This document shows positions 1 through 7,185 of a stretch of DNA of 25,286 bases, in pieces (positions within the stretch are counted from its first letter, which is position 1; each line of letters begins with the position of its first letter). Made by a program: the position numbers and the translations under genes. A model generated the notes under the pieces. It saw only the letters and a list, made by a program, of their open reading frames with translations, did no database searches and was not told the DNA's origin. The stretch is taken from NCBI GenBank assembly GCA_036502085.1, contig DASXZD010000039.1, forward strand, positions 1 through 25,286, written 5' to 3'. This DNA is from PALSA-505 sp036502085 (GTDB lineage Bacteria; Actinomycetota; Actinomycetes; Streptosporangiales; Streptosporangiaceae).

Positions 1-1356
1 GTGGCGGCGGGGCTGCGCCGGCCGCACGCCTCAGGGACCGGGGCATCGTACGGGAAAAGCCAGATCCGCGACGACGAGGCCCACGACCAGGTGGCGGAGG
101 TCGTGCAGGCGATGACCCGTCGGCTGGACCTGGTCATCGCGGCGACCCGGATCCTGCTGGAGAACGTCACCTACAGCGAGCAGGTAGCGCTGCAGCAGTA
201 CGCCCGGCTGCTGTCCAGGGAACTTGGCGCCTGGGTCATCATCGACGTGGAGCGGGGTAAGCGGCTGCGGCGGCAGACGGTCACCGGGCCGGGTACCCCG
301 CAGGCCGAAGAGCTGGCCAGGAGCGCGGGCGCCATCGACCCGCCGCCGGGCTCGGCGCCGGCCCAGGTGCATGAGTCCGGCAGTGCGCTGCTGGTGGCGC
401 ACGCCGAGGATTCCAGCGCACTCGGCGATCTCCGTGACGGCGTCCCGCTGCTGATGGCGCTGGGCGCGACGTCGCTGATCTGCGTTCCGCTGTCGGACGG
501 GGAGCGCGGCTACGGAGTGCTCACCCTGGCCCGGCAGACGGACCACGGGCATTTCGCCATGGCCGACGTGGGCCTGGTCGAGGAGCTGGGCGAGCAGCTG
601 GCCCTGGCGATCAGGATCGACCGCTTGTTCCGCCGCCGGGCCGAGGTCGCCGACGCGCTGCAGGCCAGCCTGCTGCCGCGGCAGATCCGGCAGATCCCCG
701 GCACCCAGATCGCCGCCGTGCATATCGCCGGCACGGTCGACGTGGACGAGGTAGGCGGGGACTTCTACGACGTCTACCCGGCCGGTGACGGCTGGGGCAT
801 CGCGATCGGGGATGTGTGCGGCAAGGGTCAGGACGCCGCGGCGGTGACCGCGGCGGCCCGGCACTCGCTGCGGGTGTTCGCGCATGTGGACGCCGCTCCG
901 GCGGCCGTGCTGGCCGGCACGAACGAGATCATGCTGGCCGAGGAGTTCGGCGGCCGGTTCGTCACCGCGCTGGTCGGCCAGCTGCAATGGCAGGACGGCG
1001 TGCTGCAGGTCGCGCTCGGCAGCGCCGGGCATCCGGCGGCCTTCTTGGTCCGGCCGGACGGCCGGGTGCAGGCGCTGGCCGGCGGCGGGCTCCCGCTCGG
1101 CATCTTCCCCGACACCGAGCCCGCCGTTCAGCAGCTCGCGCTCGAGCCCGGGGACGTGCTGTTCTTCTACACCGACGGGCTGACCAGCGCGTGCGGCCCG
1201 GACATGGTCTACTTCGAAGACCGGCTCTCGGACGCGCTGGCCGCGCTGGCGGGCGAGCCTGCCGAGGTCATGGTGGCGCGGGTGCGGGATGTGGTCATGA
1301 ACTTCTGCGGCAACGACCTCCGCGATGACCTGACCATGCTGGCCCTGCGCGCCTGA
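1..1356 (+). CDS. GAF-domain PP2C/SpoIIE-type serine phosphatase (RsbU-like)
   Basis: Probably dephosphorylates an anti-anti-sigma factor in a partner-switching circuit that frees a SigB/SigF-type sigma factor. Residues about 40-215 look like a GAF sensor domain. Residues about 225-451 are a SpoIIE-type PP2C domain with the metal-binding motifs DEVGGD (249-254) and GDVCGKG (270-276) and the C-terminal NDLRDDLT (438-445). There is no histidine-kinase-like RsbW domain, and no transmembrane segment is seen. The reading frame is already open at base 1 and the first codon is GTG, so the true start, or an N-terminal PAS or receiver domain, may lie outside the window. It ends 33 bp from the convergent universal stress gene. 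The sigma factor at 3521-4420 is an attractive but unproven downstream target. Confidence 0.9.
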   Translation: MAAGLRRPHASGTGASYGKSQIRDDEAHDQVAEVVQAMTRRLDLVIAATRILLENVTYSEQVALQQYARLLSRELGAWVIIDVERGKRLRRQTVTGPGTPQAEELARSAGAIDPPPGSAPAQVHESGSALLVAHAEDSSALGDLRDGVPLLMALGATSLICVPLSDGERGYGVLTLARQTDHGHFAMADVGLVEELGEQLALAIRIDRLFRRRAEVADALQASLLPRQIRQIPGTQIAAVHIAGTVDVDEVGGDFYDVYPAGDGWGIAIGDVCGKGQDAAAVTAAARHSLRVFAHVDAAPAAVLAGTNEIMLAEEFGGRFVTALVGQLQWQDGVLQVALGSAGHPAAFLVRPDGRVQALAGGGLPLGIFPDTEPAVQQLALEPGDVLFFYTDGLTSACGPDMVYFEDRLSDALAALAGEPAEVMVARVRDVVMNFCGNDLRDDLTMLALRA

Positions 1357-1389
1357 CGGCCTGAGGGCAGCCCGCAGGGCCGCGATGGC

Positions 1390-1947
1390 TTACGGGCAGG
1401 ACGGGCTGACCGGGACGACGAGGACCGGGCACGGCGCCTTGCGCAGCACGTACTGGCTGGCCGTGCCCAGCAGCATGGATGTGCTCCCGCGGCTGGTCAG
1501 CACGATGAGCTGGGCGTTGACCTTGTGCGCGGTCTCCACGATCTTGCGGCCGGCCAGGCCGAGCACGGCGCGTACCTCCACGCTGTCCGCCAGTTCGCCG
1601 AGCGCGTCCCGGACCGTGTCACGCAATCTCGACTCCGCATAGGCCCGTTCGTCTTCGGCAGTGTGCTCGGCGGATCCCGACCGCATCGCGGGCGGCTCGG
1701 TCACCTGCTCGCCGTTGTAGGCCTGCACGGCGATGAGCGGAGCGCCCCGGTAGCGTGCCTCCCGTGCCGCTATGGCGATCGCTGTGCGGGAGCCGGAGCC
1801 GTCCACGCCCACCAAGACGGCCATCGTCTGGCGCGTCTGGCGTGTCTGCGGTTCAGCCGCCGGCACGCGCTCGACTCCCGTGCTCGCCACTCCCGTGCTC
1901 GCCACTCCCGTGCTCGCCCGGGCGTCGAGTTCAGCTGGCTTTGCCAT
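1390..1947 (-). CDS. Universal stress protein (UspA family)
   Basis: Single-domain universal stress protein of 185 aa, probably cytoplasmic and nucleotide-binding. The Usp fold begins near residue 41 with MAVLVGVDGSGSR and ends with the hallmark G-2x-G-9x-G(S/T)-type loop, here SRGSTSMLLGTASQYVLRKAP followed by CPVLVVP. The chosen ATG at 1947 has a good ribosome site (GAGGAG, a few bases upstream); a longer reading frame back to 2091 gives a low-complexity leader with no ribosome site and is not preferred. Residues about 11-25 are a tandem ASTGV repeat, an unusual disordered N-terminal tail. Such proteins are commonly induced with SigF-type or dormancy regulons, and the neighbours here are stress genes. 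Confidence 0.9.
   Translation of the reverse strand: MAKPAELDARASTGVASTGVASTGVERVPAAEPQTRQTRQTMAVLVGVDGSGSRTAIAIAAREARYRGAPLIAVQAYNGEQVTEPPAMRSGSAEHTAEDERAYAESRLRDTVRDALGELADSVEVRAVLGLAGRKIVETAHKVNAQLIVLTSRGSTSMLLGTASQYVLRKAPCPVLVVPVSPSCP
1874..1918. repeat. Three perfect 15-bp tandem repeats inside the universal stress gene
   Basis: The unit ACTCCCGTGCTCGCC occurs exactly three times, at 1874-1888, 1889-1903 and 1904-1918. Read on the minus strand it encodes three ASTGV pentapeptides. The length keeps the frame, so copy-number change would alter tail length without breaking the gene. Confidence 0.95.
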
Positions 1948-2098
1948 GGCTCCTCTCCCTCTTGGCCGGCCAGAGCCCGCCGGTGGAGCTAGCCTGCCGC
2001 TCGCTCTGGACTGCCCGGACGAGCCGCGTCCAAACTCCGCGCCGGAAACCGGATCGGCCGGCCCTGGCCTTAGGCTGCGAAAAGGAGTCACGCCGCGT

Positions 2099-2123
2099 GT
2101 TCCGAAGCTGGCAGTGCGGGTAG
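2099..2123 (+). promoter_or_regulatory. Candidate SigF/SigB-type promoter upstream of the LapA-domain gene
   Basis: GTTCC (2099-2103), a 14-base spacer and GGGTAG (2118-2123) match the actinobacterial SigF/SigB pattern, about GTTT-N14-17-GGGTA. It lies about 65 bp before the start at 2192. The -35 is one base off consensus. The match was found by eye. Confidence 0.5.
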
Positions 2124-2191
2124 AGGAGCGTCCACCGGGGGACGGAACGAAGTAGCAGAGCCCCGGCAGGCGAGGGAGGGGAGTGGACGCA

Positions 2192-2641
2192 ATGACATCA
2201 CCACGCGATGGCGAGGTACCGGCGCCGCCGGCCGCCAGTCAGATCACGACGGCCGCGACGCCGACGGCACCGGCGCCGCCGCCGGGCAGGCACCACGCGG
2301 TGCACCGCACCAGGATGAGCGGCCTGTGGGTCGGCCTGGCGCTGTCGGCCGTCGTGCTGCTGCTCCTGCTCGTGTTCATCCTGGAGAACGAGCAGAAGGC
2401 CAACATCGGCTACTTCGGCGCGCACGGCCACCTGCCGCTCGGCGTCGCGCTGCTGCTCTCGGCGGTCGCCGGGGCGCTGCTGGTGATCATCCCGGGCACC
2501 GGGCGGATCCTGCAGCTGCGGAGGGTGGCGCGCCGTCACCGCGTGGCCAATGCCTCCAGGCAAGCGGCACCCGCCGCGGCCGAGCCATCCCCTGAGGTCG
2601 CGGCGCCCCCGAGCCCGCCGGCCGACGGCCCGCCTGCGTAG
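2192..2641 (+). CDS. LapA-domain (DUF1049) membrane protein
   Basis: Small membrane protein of 149 aa. A Pro/Ala-rich cytoplasmic N-terminus of about 40 residues precedes two hydrophobic helices (about residues 46-66 and 83-103) separated by ENEQKANIGYFG, which is characteristic of the LapA/DUF1049 family. A basic stretch (LRRVARRHR) and an Ala/Pro-rich C-terminal tail follow. The ATG at 2192 is preferred to an in-frame GTG at 2183, because the purine-rich ribosome site GGAGGGGAG (2174-2182) is well spaced only for the ATG. In actinomycetes this family is a frequent but poorly understood envelope protein; a role in LPS assembly, as in Gram-negatives, should not be assumed. Preceded by a SigF-type promoter candidate. 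Confidence 0.8.
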   Translation: MTSPRDGEVPAPPAASQITTAATPTAPAPPPGRHHAVHRTRMSGLWVGLALSAVVLLLLLVFILENEQKANIGYFGAHGHLPLGVALLLSAVAGALLVIIPGTGRILQLRRVARRHRVANASRQAAPAAAEPSPEVAAPPSPPADGPPA

Positions 2642-2700
2642 CCAGGCGCCGCGAGGGCCGCGGCGAGAGCTGCGGCGGGCTGCCTGCCGGACCGGCTGCT

Positions 2701-2970
2701 TTACCTGCGGGACCGGGACCGGGTGAAGCGGGACGGCGCGCTGATCAGCGCGACCAGCACGGCCGCGATGACCAGCGAGATGACGAACGAGATACCCCCG
2801 TGCCCGGGGCCTTCCAGCGCGCGGGTGGCGGCACCGCCCGCGACGGCGCCCGCGATCCCGATCAGGACCGTCAGGATGAGGCCGATCCGCTGTGGTCCGG
2901 GGACGATGAGCCGGCCCAGGCCGCCGACGACGAGGCCGATGAGTATCCACCCGAGGATCACGATGAACAT
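2701..2970 (-). CDS. GlsB/YeaQ/YmgE family stress-response membrane protein
   Basis: Very hydrophobic 89-aa protein with three predicted membrane helices: residues about 1-20 (FIVILGWILIGLVVGGLGRL), about 28-50 and about 60-78. The order ILGWILIGLVVGGLGR, then Gly-rich second helix (GIAGAVAGG), is that of the family also called transglycosylase-associated protein. Despite that name no enzymatic activity is established; members are induced by envelope or general stress. The ribosome site GAGGGGAG lies just upstream of the ATG. The tail ends in a basic cluster (RFTRSRSRR). It is transcribed alone, divergent from nothing close, and sits among SigF-type stress genes. Confidence 0.85.
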   Translation of the reverse strand: MFIVILGWILIGLVVGGLGRLIVPGPQRIGLILTVLIGIAGAVAGGAATRALEGPGHGGISFVISLVIAAVLVALISAPSRFTRSRSRR

Positions 2971-2985
2971 AACGGACTCCCCTCA

Positions 2986-3004
2986 GTACGAGATCTCATC
3001 GTAC
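2986..3004. promoter_or_regulatory. Inverted repeat GTACGA-N7-TCGTAC upstream of the GlsB-like gene
   Basis: Perfect 6-bp arms (2986-2991 and 2999-3004), 16 bp upstream of the minus-strand start at 2970. Its position suits an operator or a leader hairpin; no regulator can be named. Confidence 0.35.
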
Positions 3005-3050
3005 GTGCGGACATTCCGTGCCCTGGCACCGCACGCACCGGCACCGCGCC

Positions 3051-3090
3051 CGCGAGCCACCTCGAGCCACCTCGAGCCACCTCGAGCCGG
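3051..3090. repeat. 10-bp tandem repeat (unit CTCGAGCCAC), about four copies
   Basis: Two exact copies at 3061-3070 and 3071-3080, flanked by imperfect copies at 3051-3060 and 3081-3090. It lies in the gap between the GlsB-like gene and the end of the sigma operon. Each unit contains a CTCGAG palindrome. No gene is seen here. Confidence 0.85.
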
Positions 3091-3137
3091 GCCTGCCGGC
3101 CCGTGCCCTAGCTCCAGGGTCACTCGTCAGCTCCGGG

Positions 3138-3524
3138 TCACTCGTCGCGAAGCTGCTCGACAACCTCAGAATCCTCGCCGCCCGGCGTCATGACCGTCCG
3201 GACGGTCGCGTCGGGCTGCAAGGTCGGCACGGACGGCAGGCCCGCGTCATCGACCGCGGTCTCCGCGTTCTGCACGACGTAAGGCGGCAGGCTCGTCTCC
3301 TGCGTCTCGACGACCGTGCCGTCCGGCCAGGAGCGGGTGCGCCGCTGCACCAGCCGCTTGCTGATCGCGGAGTAACGCTTGCGCGGGATGAACAGGCCGG
3401 CCAGGCCGGCCAGCATGATCACGAACCCCGCGATGTGCAGGTTGAAGACCGACGTGTTCGTGGTGACGGCGAAGGCGAGGATGGCGCCGATCGCCACTAC
3501 GGTCAGTCCGGTCGCGGTTCTCAT
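3138..3524 (-). CDS. Small two-helix membrane protein (DUF6458-like), last gene of the sigma operon
   Basis: A 128-aa protein with two N-terminal membrane helices (about residues 5-22 and 29-46, with FNLHIAGFVIMLAGLAGLF) and a long soluble tail rich in acidic residues. The layout matches an actinobacterial family of unknown function that I associate with DUF6458; the family name is from memory. Its ATG overlaps the stop of the sigma factor gene by the 4-base ATGA (3521-3524), so the two are translationally coupled. That coupling suggests a role linked to the sigma factor, for example membrane stress sensing, but nothing in the sequence proves it. Around the stop codon, a sequence of about 17 bp is imperfectly duplicated just downstream (3110-3145). 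Confidence 0.75.
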   Translation of the reverse strand: MRTATGLTVVAIGAILAFAVTTNTSVFNLHIAGFVIMLAGLAGLFIPRKRYSAISKRLVQRRTRSWPDGTVVETQETSLPPYVVQNAETAVDDAGLPSVPTLQPDATVRTVMTPGGEDSEVVEQLRDE

Positions 3525-4420
3525 TGTCGCCGCCCTTTCGCCGTAACGTCCGAGGCGCAGGCCGGTAAGGCCGTCGCGCCTTGCTCTTCCCGCAGTTCTT
3601 CCCGCCCAGTCCCTCCGGCCCGCCCGGCCAGTCGCGCCCGCAAATGGCCGAGCGCCCGGGCCAGCAGCCGCGAGACGTGCATCTGAGATATGCCGAGCCG
3701 CTCGCCGATCTCGGCCTGCGTCAGGTTGCCGTAGAAGCGCAGCAGCAGGATGCGCTGCTCGCGGGCCGGCAGTTCCTCCCAGTGCGCGGTCACGGCCTCC
3801 ATGTCGACCGCGTGCTGCACGCCGGGATCTTCGGTGCCGAGCACGTCGGCCAGCTCGTTGCTGTCCTGCCGGTCAGACAGCGGCGCGTCCAGCGAGTAGA
3901 CGTGGAACATCACGTTCGCGTGGCGCGCCTCGGCCAGTTCGCTCTCGGTGACGTCCAGATGCTCGGCGAGCTCGGGATCGGTCGGCTCCCGGCCGAGCCG
4001 GTGGGTGAGCATCTCGCTGGCTGCCCGCATTTCGAGCAGCAGTTCCTGGGCGGCGCGGCGGACGTGAATCTGCCAGCGCTTGTCCCTGAAGTGCCGCTTG
4101 ATCTCACCGCTGATGCAGGGCGCGGCGTACGCGGACAGGCTGTTGCCGAAGTCCGGGTTGAAGTTGTTGATCGCCTTCAGCAGGCCGACGTAGCCGACCT
4201 GCATGAGATCCTCGACCGGCTCCGGACTGTCGGAGTACCGGCGGACGCAGGAGCGGACCAGCCGCTGGTACCGGCTGACCAGGATGCCGCAGGCCTCCGC
4301 GTGCCGCTCGCTGTCGCGCGGCAGCGACCGCATCACCCGGAGCAACCCGAGATCGTCGAGGCTCTCAAGATCCTCGGCGGACCGCAGGCCCAGCTGCGGA
4401 ATGGCTGTCATCACCGTCAT
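3521..4420 (-). CDS. SigB/SigF/SigG-family RNA polymerase sigma factor
   Basis: Alternative sigma factor of 299 aa, within the usual size for SigF-type general-stress or developmental factors. Region 2 is clear: EDLMQVGYVGLLKAINNF followed by SAYAAPCISGEIKRHFRDK. Region 3 contains RLGREPTDPELAEHL, and region 4 has the helix-turn-helix LTQAEIGERLGISQMHVSRL. The first ATG (4426) touches the AGGAG ribosome site, so the third-codon ATG at 4420, six bases from AGGAG, is preferred. It follows the DUF3040-like gene by 48 bp on the same strand and overlaps the next gene by ATGA, so a three-gene operon is likely. No RsbW-type anti-sigma or RsbV-type antagonist gene is in the window; the PP2C phosphatase at 1-1356 is the only partner-switching component seen. 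Confidence 0.93.
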   Translation of the reverse strand: MTVMTAIPQLGLRSAEDLESLDDLGLLRVMRSLPRDSERHAEACGILVSRYQRLVRSCVRRYSDSPEPVEDLMQVGYVGLLKAINNFNPDFGNSLSAYAAPCISGEIKRHFRDKRWQIHVRRAAQELLLEMRAASEMLTHRLGREPTDPELAEHLDVTESELAEARHANVMFHVYSLDAPLSDRQDSNELADVLGTEDPGVQHAVDMEAVTAHWEELPAREQRILLLRFYGNLTQAEIGERLGISQMHVSRLLARALGHLRARLAGRAGGTGREELREEQGATALPACASDVTAKGRRQ

Positions 4421-4468
4421 CGTCATCTCCTGGGACTGCGGGTGAACTGTCCCGGGAGTGGTGCCCGC

Positions 4469-4936
4469 TCAGCCGGAAATAAACATGCCCGTCTTCCCGG
4501 CTTTCGGCGGCTCGGCTTGAGCGGGGCAGTTGGGCGCCGCCCAGTACCCGCGGATCGCGATCGCGTAGTCCTGCTCGATATGGCTGCGAACCGCCGCCGG
4601 CGGGCAGCTCACCGGGGCATGGCCGGCCGTGCTGACCAGCGCGAAGGCGGACAGCCCGGCGAAGGCCACGACGGCCACCAGCACCGCGCCGAGGCGCCAG
4701 CGGGCGAGACGGCTGCGAGCACGCAGCGCCTGGCGGCGACGCTGCAGCCCTCGCGGGACGACCATCACGATGCCCCGCCCGATCCGGCTGCGCACCCGCT
4801 CGAACGGGGGGATGGCCTCATCGCTGGTGAGCCGGCTGAAGATCGTGAACCTGGCCACCAGGCGGGGATCTGACCGGTGCAGCGCATGCTGCATCTCCGC
4901 GAGCACCCGCTGCAGCCGCCGGGTCCTGACGATCAT
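4469..4936 (-). CDS. DUF3040-like single-pass membrane protein, first gene of the sigma operon
   Basis: A 155-aa protein. The N-terminal part (LAEMQHALHRSDPRLVARF, residues about 12-30) resembles the DUF3040 family of actinobacterial membrane proteins. A basic region (RRRQALRARSRLARWR) precedes one membrane helix, about residues 83-103. The C-terminal 50 residues, outside if the basic region stays inside, carry two cysteines (SCPPA and PNCPA) that could form a disulfide. The start ATG at 4936 has a weak AGAGG ribosome site about ten bases upstream. It immediately precedes the sigma factor on the same strand. A membrane protein with a basic cytoplasmic domain next to an orphan sigma factor could be a regulator of it, but no known anti-sigma domain is recognisable. 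Confidence 0.7.
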   Translation of the reverse strand: MIVRTRRLQRVLAEMQHALHRSDPRLVARFTIFSRLTSDEAIPPFERVRSRIGRGIVMVVPRGLQRRRQALRARSRLARWRLGAVLVAVVAFAGLSAFALVSTAGHAPVSCPPAAVRSHIEQDYAIAIRGYWAAPNCPAQAEPPKAGKTGMFISG

Positions 4937-5041
4937 GAATTCGTTACCTCTCGTTCACCAGGGCCGATCCGGGCGCGCGCCACCGCCCCCCCAAGCACGG
5001 TGCCCGGACCAGGACTGCTACCCGGCTACCCGGCCGCAATG

Positions 5042-5066
5042 GTTTCATCCCGCCGATAGCGGGGAG
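5042..5066 (+). promoter_or_regulatory. Weak SigF/SigB-like promoter candidate upstream of the WhiB gene
   Basis: GTTTC (5042-5046), 14 bases, then GGGGAG (5061-5066), 54 bp upstream of the WhiB start. The -35 is good but the -10 departs from GGGTA. Low confidence. Confidence 0.25.
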
Positions 5067-5120
5067 GTGAGAGCTTCCCGATCCGTTCGCGGATCCAGGA
5101 CTGCGGGAGGAGCTGCGGAA

Positions 5121-5417
5121 ATGACCACGTCAGCCGCCGACTACGCGGATCCGCGCGGCTGGGCCGCGCGCGGAGCGTGCCGTGACAGCGACCCGGAATT
5201 GTTCTTCCCCGTCACGGCGCGCGGTCCCGGCCGCGGGCAGATCGAGAAGGCCAAGGCCATCTGCGCCCGTTGCGCGGTCCAGGCTCAGTGCCTGGAGTTC
5301 GCCGTGGAGACCGGCCAGACTTTCGGCGTCTGGGGCGGCATGGCCGAAGACGAGCGGATCACGCTGCGCCGCAACAGGCTGCGCCGTCGCCGCCGCCTGC
5401 TGGCGACGGGTAGCTGA
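5121..5417 (+). CDS. WhiB-family iron-sulfur transcriptional regulator
   Basis: A 98-aa WhiB-like protein, the normal size. The four cluster-ligating cysteines are present at C20, C48, C51 and C57 (C-27x-C-2x-C-5x-C), followed by the family turn GVWGG (69-73). The C-terminus is an Arg-rich tail (RRNRLRRRRRLL) expected to bind DNA. WhiB proteins carry a redox- and nitric-oxide-sensitive [4Fe-4S] cluster and usually act by binding region 4 of the principal sigma factor. The ATG at 5121 has a strong GGGAGGAG ribosome site; longer upstream frames are rejected. The neighbouring sigma factor, universal stress protein and NADH dehydrogenase suggest a redox or respiration-linked stress role. The basic tail makes a WhiB1/WhiB2/WhiB4-type subclass hard to choose between. 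Confidence 0.95.
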   Translation: MTTSAADYADPRGWAARGACRDSDPELFFPVTARGPGRGQIEKAKAICARCAVQAQCLEFAVETGQTFGVWGGMAEDERITLRRNRLRRRRRLLATGS

Positions 5418-5535
5418 CGGGAGGAAGCCTCAGTGCTTTCATTCATTTTTTGCCGAACGGAGGATGGCTGGCCTGACCCTCAGCGCCCGCCAACCGCGAC
5501 CGAGCCCATGTACCAGCAGCCGAGGAGGCCAGCAA

Positions 5536-5877
5536 ATGCACGGACGTCACCGGCGCGGGGACGGCCAGCACGCCGCCGCCGCGGAGCACGGAGCGCGGGT
5601 CAATCAGCGCAAGCACGAGCCGCTTCCGGCTAACCACGACGCTGACTCCGCGGAGCCCGAGCCGGCCGGGCACGCGGAGCACGCCCCCGAACAGGACGAG
5701 CCGGGCCAGGCCGTGCGGGATCTGATGGGCGGCCCGCAGCCGCAGGGCGATGTGCCCGACGCCCCGGCCACCCAGATCGCCGCCGGGGAGGGCGAAGAAG
5801 ACCAGGTCGCGCGGATCAGGTACGTTGCCAATGCCGTACCGGGCAAGCCCGACGGGGAGGTCGACACCCGATCCTGA
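5536..5877 (+). CDS. Small hydrophilic hypothetical protein
   Basis: No known family recognised. The 113-aa reading frame starts at ATG 5536 with a near-perfect ribosome site GAGGAGG (5522-5528), seven bases upstream, which is the main argument that it is real. The N-terminal 20 residues are His/Arg-rich (MHGRHRRGDGQH), and the rest is acidic, Pro/Gln-rich and probably disordered, with a short ordered-looking segment QAVRDLMGG. There are no cysteines and no membrane helices. It ends 27 bp before the NADH dehydrogenase gene, so the two may share a transcript. Part of a longer frame running through the WhiB gene was discarded as a shadow. Confidence 0.6.
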   Translation: MHGRHRRGDGQHAAAAEHGARVNQRKHEPLPANHDADSAEPEPAGHAEHAPEQDEPGQAVRDLMGGPQPQGDVPDAPATQIAAGEGEEDQVARIRYVANAVPGKPDGEVDTRS

Positions 5878-5904
5878 CCCGCGGGAACGCGGGAAGGAGG
5901 CCAG

Positions 5905-7185
5905 ATGGTCAGGGTGAGGGGCAGGCGGCATCCGGCGCCAGACGCACCGCGGGTCGTGGTCGTCGGTGCCGGGTTCGGCGGGCTGTCCACGCTGCGCACG
6001 CTGGCCGGCGCCGGGCTGCGGATCATGCTGGTCGACCAGAACATCTACAGCACGTTCCAGCCGCTGCTGTACCAGGTGGCCACCGGCGGCCTCAACCCCG
6101 GCGACGTGGCCTACCCGGTACGCAGCTTCGCCCGCAAGTACGGCGTCAGGTTCCGCCGCGGCAGCCTGGCCGGCATCGACACGGCCGCGCGGCGGGTGAC
6201 GCTCGCGGACGGCGGCCGGCTTGACTACGACTACCTGATCATCGGTACCGGGGTGTCGGCCGCGTTCTTCGGCGTCGAGGGGGCGGCCAAGTACAGCCGC
6301 GCGCTCTACACCCGCCGCGATGCCATCACGCTGCGCGATCACCTGATGGCCGGCCTGGAGCAGCTGAGCATCGCCGACCTGCAGGACGACCGGGTCCTCA
6401 CCGTCGTGGGCGGCGGTGCCACCGGCGTCGAGGTCGCGGGCACGCTGGCCGAGCTGCGCAACATCGCGCTGTCGGCTGCCTTTCCCGAGGTCGACCCGGC
6501 CAAGCTGCGCATCAGGCTGGTCGAGCTGGGCCCGGACCTGATCCCGCCGTTCAGCCCCTCGCTGCGCGACTACGCCAGGAAGCAGCTGGCCGGCCGCGGG
6601 GTCGACGTCCGGCTGGACACCACGATCCGCGAGGTGACCCCCGACTCGGTGATCCTGGCCGACGGCGAGTCGCTGCCCAGCGACATCACCGTGTGGGCCG
6701 CCGGGGTGGCCGCGCCGGCCGCGGTGGCCGGCTGGGGGCTGCCGCAGGGCAAGAGCGGCCGGATCGTCACCGACCGCGACCTGCGGGTGAAAGGCCAGCC
6801 GCGCATCTTCGCGATCGGCGACATCGCCCTAGTCGAGGACGCGCCGCTGCCGCAGCTCGCCCAGCCCGCCATCCAGGCGGGCAAGCACGCCGCCACCCAG
6901 GTCAGGCGGCTGCTGGCCGGGCAGGACACGACGGCGTTCAGCTATCACGACAAGGGCATCATGGCCACGATCGGGCGGCGCAGCGCGGTCGTGCAGCTGC
7001 CCCGCGGCATCAAGGTGACCGGGACGCTGGCGTGGCTCGCCTGGCTGGGCCTGCACGTGGTCACGCTGCTCGGCAACAGGAACCGCATCTCGGCCCTGCT
7101 CAACCTGTCCTGGCGCTACCTCACCTGGGGCCGCGGCGGCGGCCTCATCGTCGGTGACGAGCCCCCCGACACCGGCCCGGCCTAG
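5905..7185 (+). CDS. ndh: Type II NADH dehydrogenase (NDH-2), FAD-dependent
   Basis: Single-subunit membrane-associated NADH:quinone oxidoreductase that passes electrons to menaquinone without pumping protons. Two Rossmann motifs are present: VVVVGAGFGGLS (residues 17-28) for FAD and VVGGGATGVEVAG (167-179) for NADH. The FAD-contacting IFAIGDIA is at 301-308, and FQPLLYQVATG near residue 52 is typical of NDH-2. The C-terminal amphipathic and hydrophobic segment (LAWLAWLGLHVVTLLGNRNR) would anchor it at the membrane and is followed by the usual WRYLTWGRGGGLI. Length, 426 aa, is normal. The start has a GGAGG site a few bases upstream. The 15-residue Arg-rich leader is short and not a signal peptide. 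An NDH-2-like sulfide:quinone reductase is less likely because the expected redox cysteine pair is absent. Confidence 0.92.
   Translation: MVRVRGRRHPAPDAPRVVVVGAGFGGLSTLRTLAGAGLRIMLVDQNIYSTFQPLLYQVATGGLNPGDVAYPVRSFARKYGVRFRRGSLAGIDTAARRVTLADGGRLDYDYLIIGTGVSAAFFGVEGAAKYSRALYTRRDAITLRDHLMAGLEQLSIADLQDDRVLTVVGGGATGVEVAGTLAELRNIALSAAFPEVDPAKLRIRLVELGPDLIPPFSPSLRDYARKQLAGRGVDVRLDTTIREVTPDSVILADGESLPSDITVWAAGVAAPAAVAGWGLPQGKSGRIVTDRDLRVKGQPRIFAIGDIALVEDAPLPQLAQPAIQAGKHAATQVRRLLAGQDTTAFSYHDKGIMATIGRRSAVVQLPRGIKVTGTLAWLAWLGLHVVTLLGNRNRISALLNLSWRYLTWGRGGGLIVGDEPPDTGPA

Noticed and set aside
31..1032. Long minus-strand frame antisense to the PP2C gene
   Set aside because: Arg/Gln/His-rich composition and no ribosome site; typical high-GC shadow of a clear gene.
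3581..4873. 430-codon plus-strand frame antisense to the sigma factor
   Set aside because: The minus strand carries unmistakable sigma regions 2-4; the plus frame shows no family features.
5418..5535. Possible terminator after WhiB (GAGG/CCTC and a T run at 5446-5451)
   Set aside because: The stem is only 4 bp and the T run is 14 bp away, too weak to call.
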